64,000 nt of DNA from Harmonia axyridis. Taxonomy: Eukaryota; Arthropoda; Insecta; Coleoptera; Coccinellidae. Where the stretch lies: assembly GCF_914767665.1 (NCBI RefSeq), contig NC_059501.1:33580501-33644500 (forward strand). Reading direction: 5' to 3'. Position numbers and translations under genes: made by a program. Under the pieces are notes generated by a model. It was not told the origin of the DNA. It worked only from the letters and a program-made list of their open reading frames with translations, and searched no databases. This document shows positions 44,880 to 56,878 of the stretch, one piece after another. The number at the start of each line of letters is the position of its first letter. Position 1 is the stretch's first letter.

Positions 44880-46404
44880 GAATCACTTTGCATATAGCAA
44901 CAGATGTTTTCATAATTATATGTCGTTATTGGAGAATCCAGTTTTTTAGATTCGATTCCTACGTTTCATCCGTCAATATTGTTCTTGAAATAGGAGAAAA
45001 AATATGGTATAACTACCGATTCTCGTCCATATTTAATGAAAAGAGTTTTTACTGTTTTCGAGTGAAGCGCTGTACGTTCGACGGACGAAGTTTTTCCATC
45101 CGTTTTTTGAATTCTTTCATTTAAAATTTATCATAACGGCATGAACCTATCGGAACGGAATACGATGCATGTATAGTTTAAATATTGAATATCGAGGAGT
45201 GAATTTCAAATCATTATTTTTCACCATAAAGTTATGACAGAAAACAAAGAGAGATTTGTTTTTCGCCATCATTTGTATCGTATATTACATGCCAAATAAA
45301 ATCTTGTCTTATGTATTGGCATGTCAACTACACAGCCATGTCATTTATCATACACATTCTAGTAGGTAACTGATAAACCATCATGACATGGACTGGCAAG
45401 TGTACTGCAAATCGAGTGTCATCCGTAAAATTCTATTTGAAATGAGTATAGAATATTTTTAGAATGCTCTGTGCATAGATACTGATTACTGAATGAGAGT
45501 GACTGATACCTGAACACCCATGAGTGAATTGATATGTTTGCTTCAAAAAGAGTGCTATTTGTTTCACTAAATTTCACTAATAGCGCCTTGGAGTTTTATA
45601 TCAAAAATATATCTCATACCACAATTTCATTGAACATAAAAATGTGTTATGGTTGGTTACCGAATGCATCATACCTCAAAGAAATTTAATTTTTGATATA
45701 TAATGATACGTTGAAGGAAATTGAAATTAAATAGTTCATCCATTCATACTCGATTATTATAGGTAAAGTCATAATCGAAACGAAATCAAAAAACGTTTTC
45801 TACAATTCTTGCATAAACGATGGTTTTTGTATATAAATGTCATTCTATTCTGTACTTAATGGAGAAATAGATCAACTGGAGAAGAACAAAGATTGTTATG
45901 ATCGTTTAATAATATTTTGACACGATGCATCAGCTCCGAAATATACACTATATATTGAAAGTTGGTGGATCATTAGCAGAATCAGTGTTTTCCAAACAAA
46001 AGTGTTGAGTTACCGGGAATCATACATGGAATTTGACTAAGATTTTAATGTATGTGATATTTATATTGATATTTATCACTTCATATCTTCTTCATATTGT
46101 TGTTATCAAATTGATAACGAAGTTCCATCTCTCTGAGACAAGTTTATAGGAATTGCATATTGAGTATGATCTCTATTTAATGGAATAATGTTCTCGTATT
46201 ACTGTAAACTGAATAATTTGTTTTTTGACGTATTCTATTGATCTTCATTACATCAACAAAATGTGTAATGTATGGTCGGATATTGTTCATTATTTGTATC
46301 TATTGTCTGCGCAAGCAGAGGTTTTTCAAGTTAACGTGTGTATAAATTGCACACACAGTCGAAAATATAAGGTAGGAGATAAAGGTCGAGTTTGATTTTA
46401 GTAA
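44880..46404. other. No feature seen
   Basis: AT-rich flank of the mini gypsy element. Confidence 0.45.
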
Positions 46405-46408
46405 GTAC

Positions 46409-46544
46409 TGAGAAAGAATTTCATATAATTGTTATTAGAATATTAAAAAGTGGAAATTCATATATTTGTTTTTGGATCGGATTGACGAATTACAAGTCAA
46501 AATTTATTTTATTATGAATTATAAACAATAGTCGATCCAAAACA
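46409..46544 (+). repeat. 5' LTR of the short gypsy-type element
   Basis: 136 bp, unusually short. TG...CA ends; partner at 47645-47768. Confidence 0.87.
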
Positions 46545-46546
46545 AT

Positions 46547-46564
46547 TGGCGCCCAACGTGGGGC
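46547..46564 (+). other. Primer-binding site for tRNA-Lys
   Basis: TGGCGCCCAACGTGGGGC, 18 nt, complementary to the end of tRNA-Lys(CUU) including CCA. An (ATT)7 microsatellite follows at about 46577-46601. Confidence 0.88.
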
Positions 46565-46641
46565 GAAAAATAAAGACTCTATTATTATTATTATTATTAT
46601 TAATTATCAATTTATCATATCATAATTCTATTGAAAAAGAA

Positions 46642-47152
46642 ATGGAAACAAGAAGTGAAACGAAGGTTTCAGTGAAAGGGGATGAGGAAAATACTAGAGG
46701 AAATTTGGAAATTGTTGAAGAAAATAGAAATGAACTGAATCTTTCAGATTTAATGAATGCAATGAAAATTCATATGGAATAAAATTTGATGAAAGTGTAG
46801 AAAGAAGTAAGAAATTATTTTACTTAAATGAATAAGAAACTTGAAGATTGATGGAATTCAATGAAATGTTCAATACAAATGAAAATGCAGTACAAGAAGA
46901 ATTTCCAATGAAAATAGAAGAAAAAGGTGAAATATGTAGAAGTTTGGAGATTTGTGGAACAAGAAAGAAGTTCAAAATATGATTACAAGAAAAAATAATA
47001 CTGAACTGAAAGCTGAACAAACACAAGAAGAGTTAAAAAATATTGATGAAACGATAGAAAAATTAGGGGATGAAATTAAGATTTGTAAAGAAAATACAAT
47101 GAATATTGAACGACAGGAGTCGAATTTCACAGAGAATGTTAGAGAGAATTGA
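46642..47152 (+). pseudogene. Gag-like remnant
   Basis: METRSETKVSVKGDEEN begins at 46642 and after stops and shifts continues as KNNTELKAEQTQEELKNIDE (46994-47152). Highly charged, Glu/Lys/Asn-rich and coiled-coil-like, as is the N-terminal half of gag in insect gypsy elements. No zinc knuckle or enzyme. Identification rests mainly on position between LTRs. Confidence 0.5.
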
Positions 47153-47644
47153 ACAGAAATTCAAAAATACAAAAACCAAATAATTTTTTGAATGGAGAGT
47201 GTATACTAAAGTTTTGCAAGAAAATTTAGAACATTTCATCCAAAAATTTTCAGAGATTATTTCTGGAAGAAAATTCAACAGAATAACATTAGAGAACAAA
47301 GGAGGAGGATGAAGAAAGAAAGAAATGAACACAAGATCAAAAAAAAACGGGAAATAAGTTGAAAATTCGTTTCCATTTGCAGAAATTTTTAGAATTTTTT
47401 CAAATTTAAACAAATTTTGGGGAATTTTGTTATGGATTTTTTATTCAAAAGATAGTTTGAAAAGAAGAAAATTTGATTGATGGAAATTTTAAAATTGAGT
47501 GACAATACCTTAGACATTCCACAGATGAAAATTTGAAGCATCGAATTGAGAAAGAAAGAATTAAAATCCAGGATAGCGAGAGAAACATTAGAACAATACG
47601 TCAAGAAAAAAAATTGAATGAAAGGTAGAAGTTGTGAACCCAAC

Positions 47645-47768
47645 TGAGAAAGAGTGTCATATAATTGTTATTAGAATATTAAAAGGTCGAAAATTTATAT
47701 ATTTGTTTTTGGATGGATTATCAAAATTCATTCTATTCTAAATTATAAACAAAAGTCGATCCAAAACA
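47645..47768 (+). repeat. 3' LTR of the short gypsy-type element
   Basis: 124 bp, aligned along its whole length with the 5' LTR with deletions of about 12 bp. The preceding sequence (GAAAGGTAGAAG) is a poor purine tract. Confidence 0.85.
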
Positions 47769-47772
47769 GTAC

Positions 47773-48310
47773 CTATTATTCAAATTAATATACCTAGAAA
47801 ATATAAATATACCTTTCGGCATCCCATATTAACGTACAGCAATATATTACACAATAATTCCCGGAATTTGATTCAATATTGTTATGAAGTTTGAATATAC
47901 ATATAGTTCAAACCTGAGTGGGCTTTTGATTAGCCAAGCATTCTGTTGATGAGGAATTCGAGGTATTCAGTTAGTTTGCTGTATTCGGAAAACAACTTAT
48001 TGAATGTGAAAAATCTCTGTGTTTCATGAGCTTTGAATTGTGATTATAAATGATTTTCCTTTTAAACAAACAATATTTCCCTCAAATTTCAGATTTTACT
48101 CCCCTACTATTCAATAAAGTGACTTGTTTCATTGGAAAATTCATATAGGTCACAGTTGAGTGAAAATGATGAGAAGTTTTCAGATATCATGTACTAGGAA
48201 GACCAAAATTGATGTCGGTGTCTGAGGGCCAATTTTCATGAGAAACTCATTGGCGAAATCTGCAACCCTATAGCTATTACGTTTTATCTGATTATTTTTT
48301 TTCTGTATTT
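47773..48310. other. No feature seen
   Basis: AT-rich spacer before the minisatellite. 49700-50027 is likewise empty. Confidence 0.45.
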
Positions 48311-49700
48311 GTAAGTTACTCGTTGTAACTATTTGTAACACAAAAATTTTCGTTTGTACCTCAAGGATACTGGTGGGGTGCCAACTTCAAGTTTTTTTCG
48401 ATTTTTCCCAAAAAAAAAAAAATTGGGTTTGAAAGTCCATAGTTAGTAACTGTTTGCTACACAAAAATTTTTGTATTCATCCTAACCTATAATGAAAAGA
48501 TATCATTCCTCATAATTGTACTTCAAGGTTACTGGTAGAAAAATATCGAAGTCCGCTGGGGTGTCAATTTCACGCTTTTATTCGATTTTTATCGAAAAAA
48601 AAATTTAGTTAGTTTGTTAGTAACTGTTTGAAACACACAAATTTTCGTTTGCAACCTTACCTATAATGAAAAAATATCACTCCTGAAATCCGAAGTAAGC
48701 ATCCATTTTCTCAAAAATGAAGAATTTTCTTTGAATTCGTTAGTAACTCGTTAGTAACTATTTGTAACACCAAAATTTTCGTTACTACCTCAAAGATTCT
48801 GGTAGAAAAATATCGCATTCCACTGGGGTGCTAAGAACATTTCTTTAAAATTTTTTAAAATATTTCTCAAAAAAAAATCAATTCGAAAGTCCATTATTAA
48901 TATTAAACTGTTTGTGACAAAGCCATTTTCGTTTGTAACCTAAACTATAATAGAAAACTAAAACCCCTGAAATGCGAATTTAGCACCCACATTTTCAAAA
49001 ATTATATAATTTCCTTTTTGCTTCCTATAGAACTTCGTTAGTAACTATATGTGACACAAAATATTTCGTTTGTAACCTGAGCTATACATAGTAGAAAAAT
49101 TACACCCCTGAACTGCGAAGTTAGTATCCACTTATTCAAAAATTCTTTATTTCATTTTGTTTCCGATTGATCATTAGACACTATTTGTGAAACAATAGAT
49201 TTCGTTTGTAACCGAACCTTCGATGGAGTTAGCAACCACATTTTCAAAAACTCTATATTTCTCCTTTGCTTTCGATATTTCTTCGTTAGTAACTATTTGT
49301 AGCACAAAAAATTTTTTTTGTAACCTACGCTTAAATTTAAAAATAACACCCTCAAAATTCGGTGTTAGCTCTCATTTGTTCTAAAATTCTATATTTCTCT
49401 TTTGCTTCTGAGAGTACATTGTTAGTTATTATTCGTATCACAAAAATTTCATTTGTAAACTTACCTAAAAAGGAGAAATGACATCCCTAAAATGCGAAGT
49501 TACCACCTACATCCTCTGAAAATCACAATTTTTTTTTGCTCCCAATAGTTCTCCGTTCGTAGAACGAAATTATGTTACTCACAAAATCTGTAATTGGAAA
49601 ATACTACCTCTTACATGGGAATTTAGCACGTCTATTCTTAACAGTTCTCGATTTTTTTTTGTTACATGAAAATTTTCGTTTCTAGAGGAAACCTGATATT
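48311..49700 (+). repeat. Degenerate minisatellite, about ten units of 110-180 bp
   Basis: The word GTTAGTAACTATTTGTAACA followed by CAAAAATTTTCGTTTGTAACC recurs with changes at about 48324, 48441, 48618, 48741, 48890, 49030, 49170, 49270, 49408 and 49545. A second word (CACCCCTGAAATGCGAAGTTA, then ATTTTCAAAAATTCTATATTTC) lies between. No coding. Confidence 0.75.
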
Positions 49701-50027
49701 GTACTCGGAATTACTTCATGTATAGAATATACATATACATATTTCCTGTTTAATTTTTATTCACAAAAGCAGTGAACGTCGAATTTGGAACAAATGTAAC
49801 TACATTGTATATAGTAGAAAAAAATTTTTGAGTAATGATGTGGCATCTCGAAGGAAAAAAATACAACCGAAATGTGATTATTGTCCGATGTTGATAGATG
49901 ACAATTGTTTACAAGAAGTTCTTATAACTAGTTGATGCTCTCAGCTTCTAAGAGGTCTCACGAAGGCCAAGGAGAGTTGGGATAGAAAACATTGAAGATG
50001 AATAAACTCCACTCATGCCTAATACAT

Positions 50028-50914
50028 ACACTGTTTCCGTAAAGTATGGAACAAATTCATTTTTAGCTAAACAGACCATTTTAAGAAATAATCCTGAAAC
50101 ACGTCAATTTTTTATTTAAATTTACCGTATTTTAAAATAATAATCTAATATACAAGGTGAAATAGTTTCGAGTAATGACGTCACCGTCATGTTTTTTTAA
50201 ATGGAACACCCTCATTTTGTCTTAATTTTCTGATTTCTTAAGCTGAGCTGATCCCAAAAATGTATCACATGTGGATTCCAATTGGTACAGGGTGGACAAA
50301 AATACAATTGTTTTGTGTGTGCGTAACATTCTTTATTAGTTATTAACAATATTATCAAAAATACTTATTGTCTAGCGGCAATTGGTTTGAATGTAACCCT
50401 GTAGTTTGTTACATTTCTAGATTAATAAAACTGAGCTGTTTCCAAACAGGTACTTGTGGTCTAGCAGACAGAATATGAAAGAAATTATTTCTTATCAATT
50501 TGAAAAAACAAAGTCGTCTAGTTTTTTGTGAAATGTCATTATTCGTTTATTGCCGCTAGACAATAAGTATTTTTGATAATATTGTTAATTTAACTCATAA
50601 AGAATACGCGTTCCTTTATGAAAACACACAAAACTTATATTTTTGTCCACCCTGTACCAATTGGAATCAACATGTGATACACTTTTGGAATCAGCTCGGC
50701 TACAGTAATCGGAAAATTGAGACAAAATGGGGATGTTCCATTAAAAAAAAAATTACGGTGACGTCATTACTCGAAAGTAATTCACCCTGTATATTAGATT
50801 ATTATTTTGAAATACGGTAAATTTGAATAAAACATCGTCGTATTTCATGATTATTTCTTAAAATGGTCTGTGTAGCTAAAAATGAATTTGTTCTTTACTT
50901 TACGGACACAGTGT
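50028..50914. mobile_element. Compound foldback element
   Basis: 887 bp, arms of about 360 bp (50028-50395 and 50555-50914). Each arm contains three successive TIR-like starts: ACACTGTTTCCGTAAAG (outer), ATACAAGGTGAA (50152; mirrored near 50795) and TACAGGGTGGACAAAAATA (50287; mirrored near 50655). TA flanks the outer ends. No coding region. Confidence 0.75.
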
Positions 50915-52039
50915 ATATCGCTTTATATAGTTCCTTCATTTCTACGTAAGTAAATGTGAATAAAAGGTGTCTCAGAATTTGTATTTGGGAAACACTTTTT
51001 ATTCACTATGTATACATATTTCATTTCAGACTTCATCGACCATCTTTTATGTTGCAGCGCCAACTGCGCGAATTTAGTTTTCACCCCATAAACCGAAGTT
51101 TGACGTATATCCCTCTGTTTATTCCTCACCACGCCGCTTTCCAATTTGGACCTATACGGCAATTCTCGAACATTCTTCTTTGTTAGCGTCCCCTGACTGG
51201 CATAACTCAAAATTACGTGGATTGTGAAAAGCCCCAAATCCATTGATACCTAAATGTGACAAGAGCACAACCGTGTGTGATATATGAAACTTTGCATATT
51301 TGTTTTATGCGCTGAAGGCCTCTCTACGTCTTTTTAACTCCCGGAATAGCACCTTTCAAGAAGTGCGAAATGCAACTCTAGATAAATGTTGGTCGTATGT
51401 CATTTCGATTGTGTTTCAGATTCACGAAACTTTGTATTCGATGGAAATTTTTCAGTGATGTATTCAATTGAATTTCAACCGGGATGAAACAAGAATTCTA
51501 TAGTTCTGATTTATTTGTTATGGATATAATTAATTGAATGTGAAATGAAATTATATATTCTTATGAATTTTTCAATAATATAGATAATAATAATAATGAT
51601 GTCTATTCAACTTGAAAATTGGCAAACAATACAATTCAAATGTGCCTAATAATAACTAAAGATTTCTATTTCACAAAAACACAATTTAAACTTCGATACG
51701 TATATCTTTCCCGAAGGCAATCTCATTGGCAAGCCAGTGCAACTGTCTTGTATGGGAAATTTATGCATCAATACAAAACAAAAAGAAACCTAAACATCGA
51801 AAAATATCATCAATAACACCGTTGTGCAGGATTTGCCAATCCGAGTACCTATCTCAGTTCCGAGCATATGAATTTTTCAGGTCAGTCATTTGTGCAACTT
51901 TCCATGTCGACAGCGTTCTAATCCATTCTTTAATTTTCCTCTTGAAGGCATTCAAGATAGCAGTATTTTAACCTCTTGAGGTATTTAATCGTATGTATAG
52001 GGGGCCAGATAATCATAAGACCTCTGTCCTATTGTCTTT
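50915..52039. other. No gene seen
   Basis: A 106-codon minus-strand ORF (51243-50923) has no motif and chance length. Confidence 0.4.
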
Positions 52040-52775
52040 AAACTGGAAATATTTTCTAGTTACCTCTATTTCTAGTCTCATGGCGGTGATCATTCATGTT
52101 TGCAAGTAACAAACTCTTCCTCTGATGGATCGATGAAGCAAGGAGGAACAGCTTCCTAAGGTCCATAATTCCTACATCTCTATAGAGTTGCTCTAATTTC
52201 TTTAAATAACTTTTCGCTTACCACCCCAGCCTAATATGCCATAACTTAAGTGGGGCTTTACCAGGACGAGATATAGCATCCTTAAAATTTCCAGATTGCG
52301 AAATTTCCTCAAAGCCTTTAACCTGAGCACCAACGTTCGCAACTTCCCAACTAAATAATCAATATGAAAGTTCCATCTCAGGTGGTTGTCCATGTATACT
52401 CCCAGATACTTAACTTTAGGTACTTGTAGGTTTTTTCGTAATTTATACCCAAATATTTTGAACTAAGGAAATCGACTATCCTTGTGAAATCCTTCTCTAT
52501 TTCTGTTCTGAGATTCTCCCATGTATCGGCCTGATAAAACAGTGGGGTGTCATCAGCCTAGTGATCATTTGGCCCTGACTTTTCAGTGAAAACATAGAAT
52601 TCTAATAAACTATGAACATGAGAGGCCCCAAGATCGTTCGCTGGGGTACACCGAAATTCACAATAAATGAGGAGCTAAGTGAGCTTCCTATCTGAACGTA
52701 TTGATGCCTATTAGAAATGTAGCTCCACTGTTTCCAAGAGTATCCCATGATCAACAGTATCAAACGCCTTTTCCA
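52040..52775 (-). pseudogene. Old non-LTR RT fragment
   Basis: Minus strand: ALEKAFDTVDHGILLETVEL, then FGVPQRTILGPLMFIVY (GS replaced by RT), ADDTPLFYQADTWENLRTEI with both catalytic D, and a last open block (52393-52202) MDNHLRWNFHIDYLVGKLRT with HLSYGILGWGG of the thumb. Frames shift at least twice and stops are frequent. Both flanks run into sequence I do not recognise. Confidence 0.75.
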
Positions 52776-53786
52776 AGGCACATAAACAAGGTTTGGTCGA
52801 ATCGAGATTTCGACCCTGGCCGTCGAAGCCGATCAAAATTAATTTCTTCCAACTGGAAGTTTTCTTATACGGTGATGAAATATTTCATTTCCAGTTCTTT
52901 GTCTTGTTTTGAAGCCCAATAGCTTTTGCATTTCCTCAAAAACTATAATGTCCCCTGTTTCCCCGCAGTTGGTGTTCCATCTATTTTTTCTGAGAAATTA
53001 GAGGAAGTAATTCGGTTTCAGTAGTAGGTATTCAATGAATTCGATTTTTCTCTTCAAATTCATCATTTCCTCTCCAGCTGGGTTTTTTTAATGCTTGATT
53101 ATAGCTCAATGGAGCAAAATGTTCCAAATGTCAGTTGTTGCAAGTTTCTTATTCGTTGAGAAACTTGATTTTCAAATTTTTTTTTCTTGAGAGCCTGTTT
53201 CCTGAACAGACCATTTAGAAAAGTCTTACCTAAAAAGCTCGGAAATTCACATCTTATCGAACAAAGTTGTGAAAATCTTTTTATAGTCTGGAAATATTAG
53301 AATGAGATACTTGTACTTCTATATCAGTGCCAGGATAGCCTTTCTTGTAGCAGCACTAGTTAAAAAATAAATATCCAATCAAAATTATATTATTTTAGAG
53401 TAACTTTTTCAACTGAATTATTCCAAAATAATTGAGATTTCCGGAATTCGTAACAAAAGTTATGAAGTGTTTGAAAAGTGAAATGAAGTTGGCACAAGTT
53501 TGTACAAGGTAGAACGGCGTTCTTTGTCTCTTGGGAAATTATCAAAAGAGGTAACCATCAAACCGTGTCCTTCCAGAAACCTGCGTCCCTCTTTCTCGAA
53601 TAAGTGCCTACGATCACAAAATATGTCGAGATTTCCTTTAATATATTTTCATCCACAAGATAAAAATATATGTTCGTTGTTGAAATGTTGAATTGAACAA
53701 AGTTTGCGATTTATATCTGAGATAATTTGTTTCATGTTTTGGCTGACTTACTCATAACCCATATCTATATCATCGATGAGTTTTGA
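52776..53786. other. No feature seen
   Basis: AT-rich; ends at the AAT tail of the CR1-like element. Confidence 0.45.
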
Positions 53787-53870
53787 ATAATAATAATAAT
53801 AATAATAATAATTTATTCATCCTGTAAGACATTTTACATGTATAGGACAAGTCATAAAATCATTGAACAA

Positions 53871-56800
53871 TCACAATTTAACTGAAAAATATTCGCTAAC
53901 TGAATAATAACATTTTTCTAACATTATAACCTTAACTACTTTCCTAAATTCCTTAAAACTAAGACATTGTACACTTCTTGGAAGATGATTAAAAAACTTC
54001 ATACATTGATATAAGGGGGACTTTTCAAACTTAGTAGTCCTGTGTTTAGGGATGGACATAATTCTATCATTTCTAGTGTAATAGCTATAAAATACTGAGA
54101 GCTTTGTTATATTGTTTTCATTCTCTTTAGCATACAAAAGGCATCTGAAGATAAAAATTGATGCAACAGTCAAAATATGATAGTACTTGAAAAAGGGTCT
54201 GCATGAGGTTCTAGGTGTAAGATTGAACATCATTCGCAGAATCCGTTTTTGTGCTATGAATACTCTATCAACATCGGATGAGTTTCCCCATAACATAATA
54301 TTATAAGAAATGTGACTATATACAAGACTATAGTAAACATTTATCAGTGAATGTAAGGGAATAGTATTTCTAACTCTACTTATAGCATAGAAGGAGCTAT
54401 TAAGTTTTTTGCATACAGAATGGACATGCGAGCCCCACTTCAAGTTCTGGTCAAGATATATTCCCAGAAATCTTGCACTTTCTTTAGCTTCTATAACAAA
54501 GTCCAAATACCGCAAGGTTAGCCCACCCAAACCATAACTCCTATTTTTGAAGTAAATACATTCTGTCTTGCTGATATTTATCATTATACTATTTTGACGA
54601 CACCAGTCTACAAAATACTGTAGCAAGAGTTGACATAAACTCTGCAATTCTTCGAACGTCTTGGCGCTAATCACCACTGAGGTATCATCAGCAAACAGAA
54701 CCAATCTCAACATGTTCATGAGAAGATTAAAATCAGTGTAACCGGATGACAAAAAAAGCATGTTCTTCAAATTCATAGGTAAGTCATTTACAAACAAAAG
54801 GAAAAGAAGTGGCCCCAATACAGAACCCTGAGGTACGCCCAAATTAATATTCTCTTCTTGCGAGTAAGTGCTATCAACCTTTACAAGTATAGTTCTACTC
54901 TCTAGATAACTTCGAATCCATGTTAGAAATATACCCCTTAATCCCATGTTGTAACATTTATCAACAAGGAACTCATAGGAAAGACTATCAAAAGCCCGTG
55001 ACAAATCAAAAAACAACCCCGCGACGAACAAATCTTTATCAAGGCAATCATGCACAAACTCAACGAAAAATAAAGCTGCCGTGTGAGTCGAGCGACCTGA
55101 CCTGAAGCCATGTTGTGCAGTGTCTAATATATTATACTTATCTATATAGTTCATCATTCAATTATAAACGATTCTTTCAAAAACTTTGGAGAAGACACTG
55201 AGAATAGAGATAGGTCTGTAATTAGCAACATCATGTACATCATTTTTTTTTTATAAATAGGCAAGACTATGGCTTTTTTCAAAAGATTAGGGAATATACC
55301 TGAGCTTATTGACAAATTAATTATATGGGCAAAATGAGGTGCGATTGCAGGTCCAATATTTTTCAGTATACGTGCTGAAATATGATCAATGCCCGAACAC
55401 TTGTTGTTTTTCAAATTATTTATTACATTGATCACCTCATTGTCCAGAACTGGTTGAAAAAAGAAGTTGAAATTCAAAATTGAAGAGGTCGTACACGTAT
55501 TGGACAAGTTAGAATTATAATAATCGTGCAGAGCTTTTTCAGTCACTGAGGAAAAATATTTAGCAAATATAACCGCCAGATTTTCAGGGTCAACATATGA
55601 TTTTCCATCAATAATCAACTCAATGGGCTTGTATTTTTTTAACGTTCGGTTTGTTTGAGAATTCACGATACTCCACACTGTTTTATTTTTGTTGTCAGAG
55701 GTTTCAATCAAATTACTGAAGTATCTAGATTTTGTTTCCTTGATTAACGAGTTATATAAGGATTTGACTCTCCTATAATTGTCATAGGTAGATTGGCATT
55801 TCATGTTAGTATACAGCCAATAACAATTATCAAGATTTCGCTTTGCTAGGTGAATAGCGGGAGAGATCCAACGCTTGTCATATTTAGTATGATTATTAGA
55901 TTGAATTGATGGAAAAATTTTTTGAAAATTATCTTCAATAAGATACATGAATGCTTCAAAGCATTCATCAACGTCATGAGAACCATAAAGAAAGGAAAAA
56001 TCACAATTATTTATAAAATTACTAAAATAGTCAAGATTTTGAGGGCTCAAATCCCTGACCAATTTATGTGAAAGAGTTTGTTTCGGAATAAAACCCACTG
56101 GAAACTTGAGTGAAAGAACTCTATGGTCACTAATATGAGCCTCATAAACCTCAACACTAGATGTGGGAAAATTTATATTGGTCAAGATGTAGTCAATCTT
56201 CGACATGAATGTGTGGCCATTAACATTCCTAAAAACTCTTGTAGGATTCACTGATGAAAAATGCAAATTGTAGCATTCAAGTAAGTCTAAAAATAATGTC
56301 CGATTAGGACAACCATCTTTCAAGATATATACATTCAGATCTCCGCAAACTAACATTATTTCACCTAATTTAGAAACATGATTCAATGTGAATGAAAAAT
56401 GTTTGACAAAAGATGCAAAGTCACCTGAACAAGGTCGATATATACTAAGAACAACATATTTACAATCTTTAGCTTCTACTATGGTTCCACAAACTTCAAA
56501 CACCATTTCCTCGGAATATCACGACAGGGATAATTTCTTTGTGGGCATGTCCTCTTTAACATAGATCAACGATCCTCCATGCAACCTGTTGGAACGGCAA
56601 TATGAACCAGCTTGGACATATCCAGGAATAGCCATTGCTTCAACATTTTCAGGACTACACCAGTGCTCCGCAATACTGACAATGTCTGGCTTTTTTTCTT
56701 TGAAGAGGACCTCGAGTATATTCAACTTATTAGATTGACATTGAACGTTTATTTGAAATATAGTCAATTCTTCTGTGTTGGGTTTGGGGATAGCAAATTT

Positions 56801-56878
56801 CCCTTCATCAACTGGTCCGGAGGACGATTTGATTTCCTTGGTTGAAAAAAACGATTTATACTCGCCTTGTTTGGCCAA
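53871..56878 (-). pseudogene. ORF2 of the CR1-like element: AP endonuclease and reverse transcriptase
   Basis: Three blocks in different frames. 56878-56519: endonuclease start with TIFQINVQC, KPDIVSIAEHW and GGSLIYVKED. 56506-55154: rest of the endonuclease (VVLSIYRPC, CGDLN, SKIDYILTN, SDHRVL) and the RT N-terminus up to a frameshift near 55240 after PIYKKK; the next frame reads DVANYRPISILSVFSKVFERIV. 55157-53871 (428 codons): RT with HGFRSGRSTHTAALFF, DLSRAFDSL, GVPQGSVLGPLLFLLFVNDL, LFADDTSVV (catalytic DD), and the thumb FLGIYLDQNLKWGSHV. All endonuclease and RT catalytic residues I can place are intact, so only about three small lesions separate it from an active copy. Confidence 0.88.

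Larger units (their letters stand above)
46409..47768 (+). mobile_element. Short gypsy-type LTR element with tRNA-Lys primer site
   Basis: 5' LTR 46409-46544 (136 bp) and 3' LTR 47645-47768 (124 bp) both start TGAGAAAG and end CCAAAACA; target duplication GTAC at 46405-46408 and 47769-47772. Two bases after the 5' LTR is TGGCGCCCAACGTGGGGC (46547-46564), complementary to the 3' end of tRNA-Lys(CUU). Internal region is only 1.1 kb, A-rich, with gag-like remains, and has no protease, RT or integrase. The LTRs have several differences and small indels, so the copy is older than the one at 14.3 kb. Confidence 0.87.

Noticed and set aside
50923..51243. 106-codon minus-strand ORF
   Set aside because: No recognisable domain and several ORFs of this length are expected by chance.
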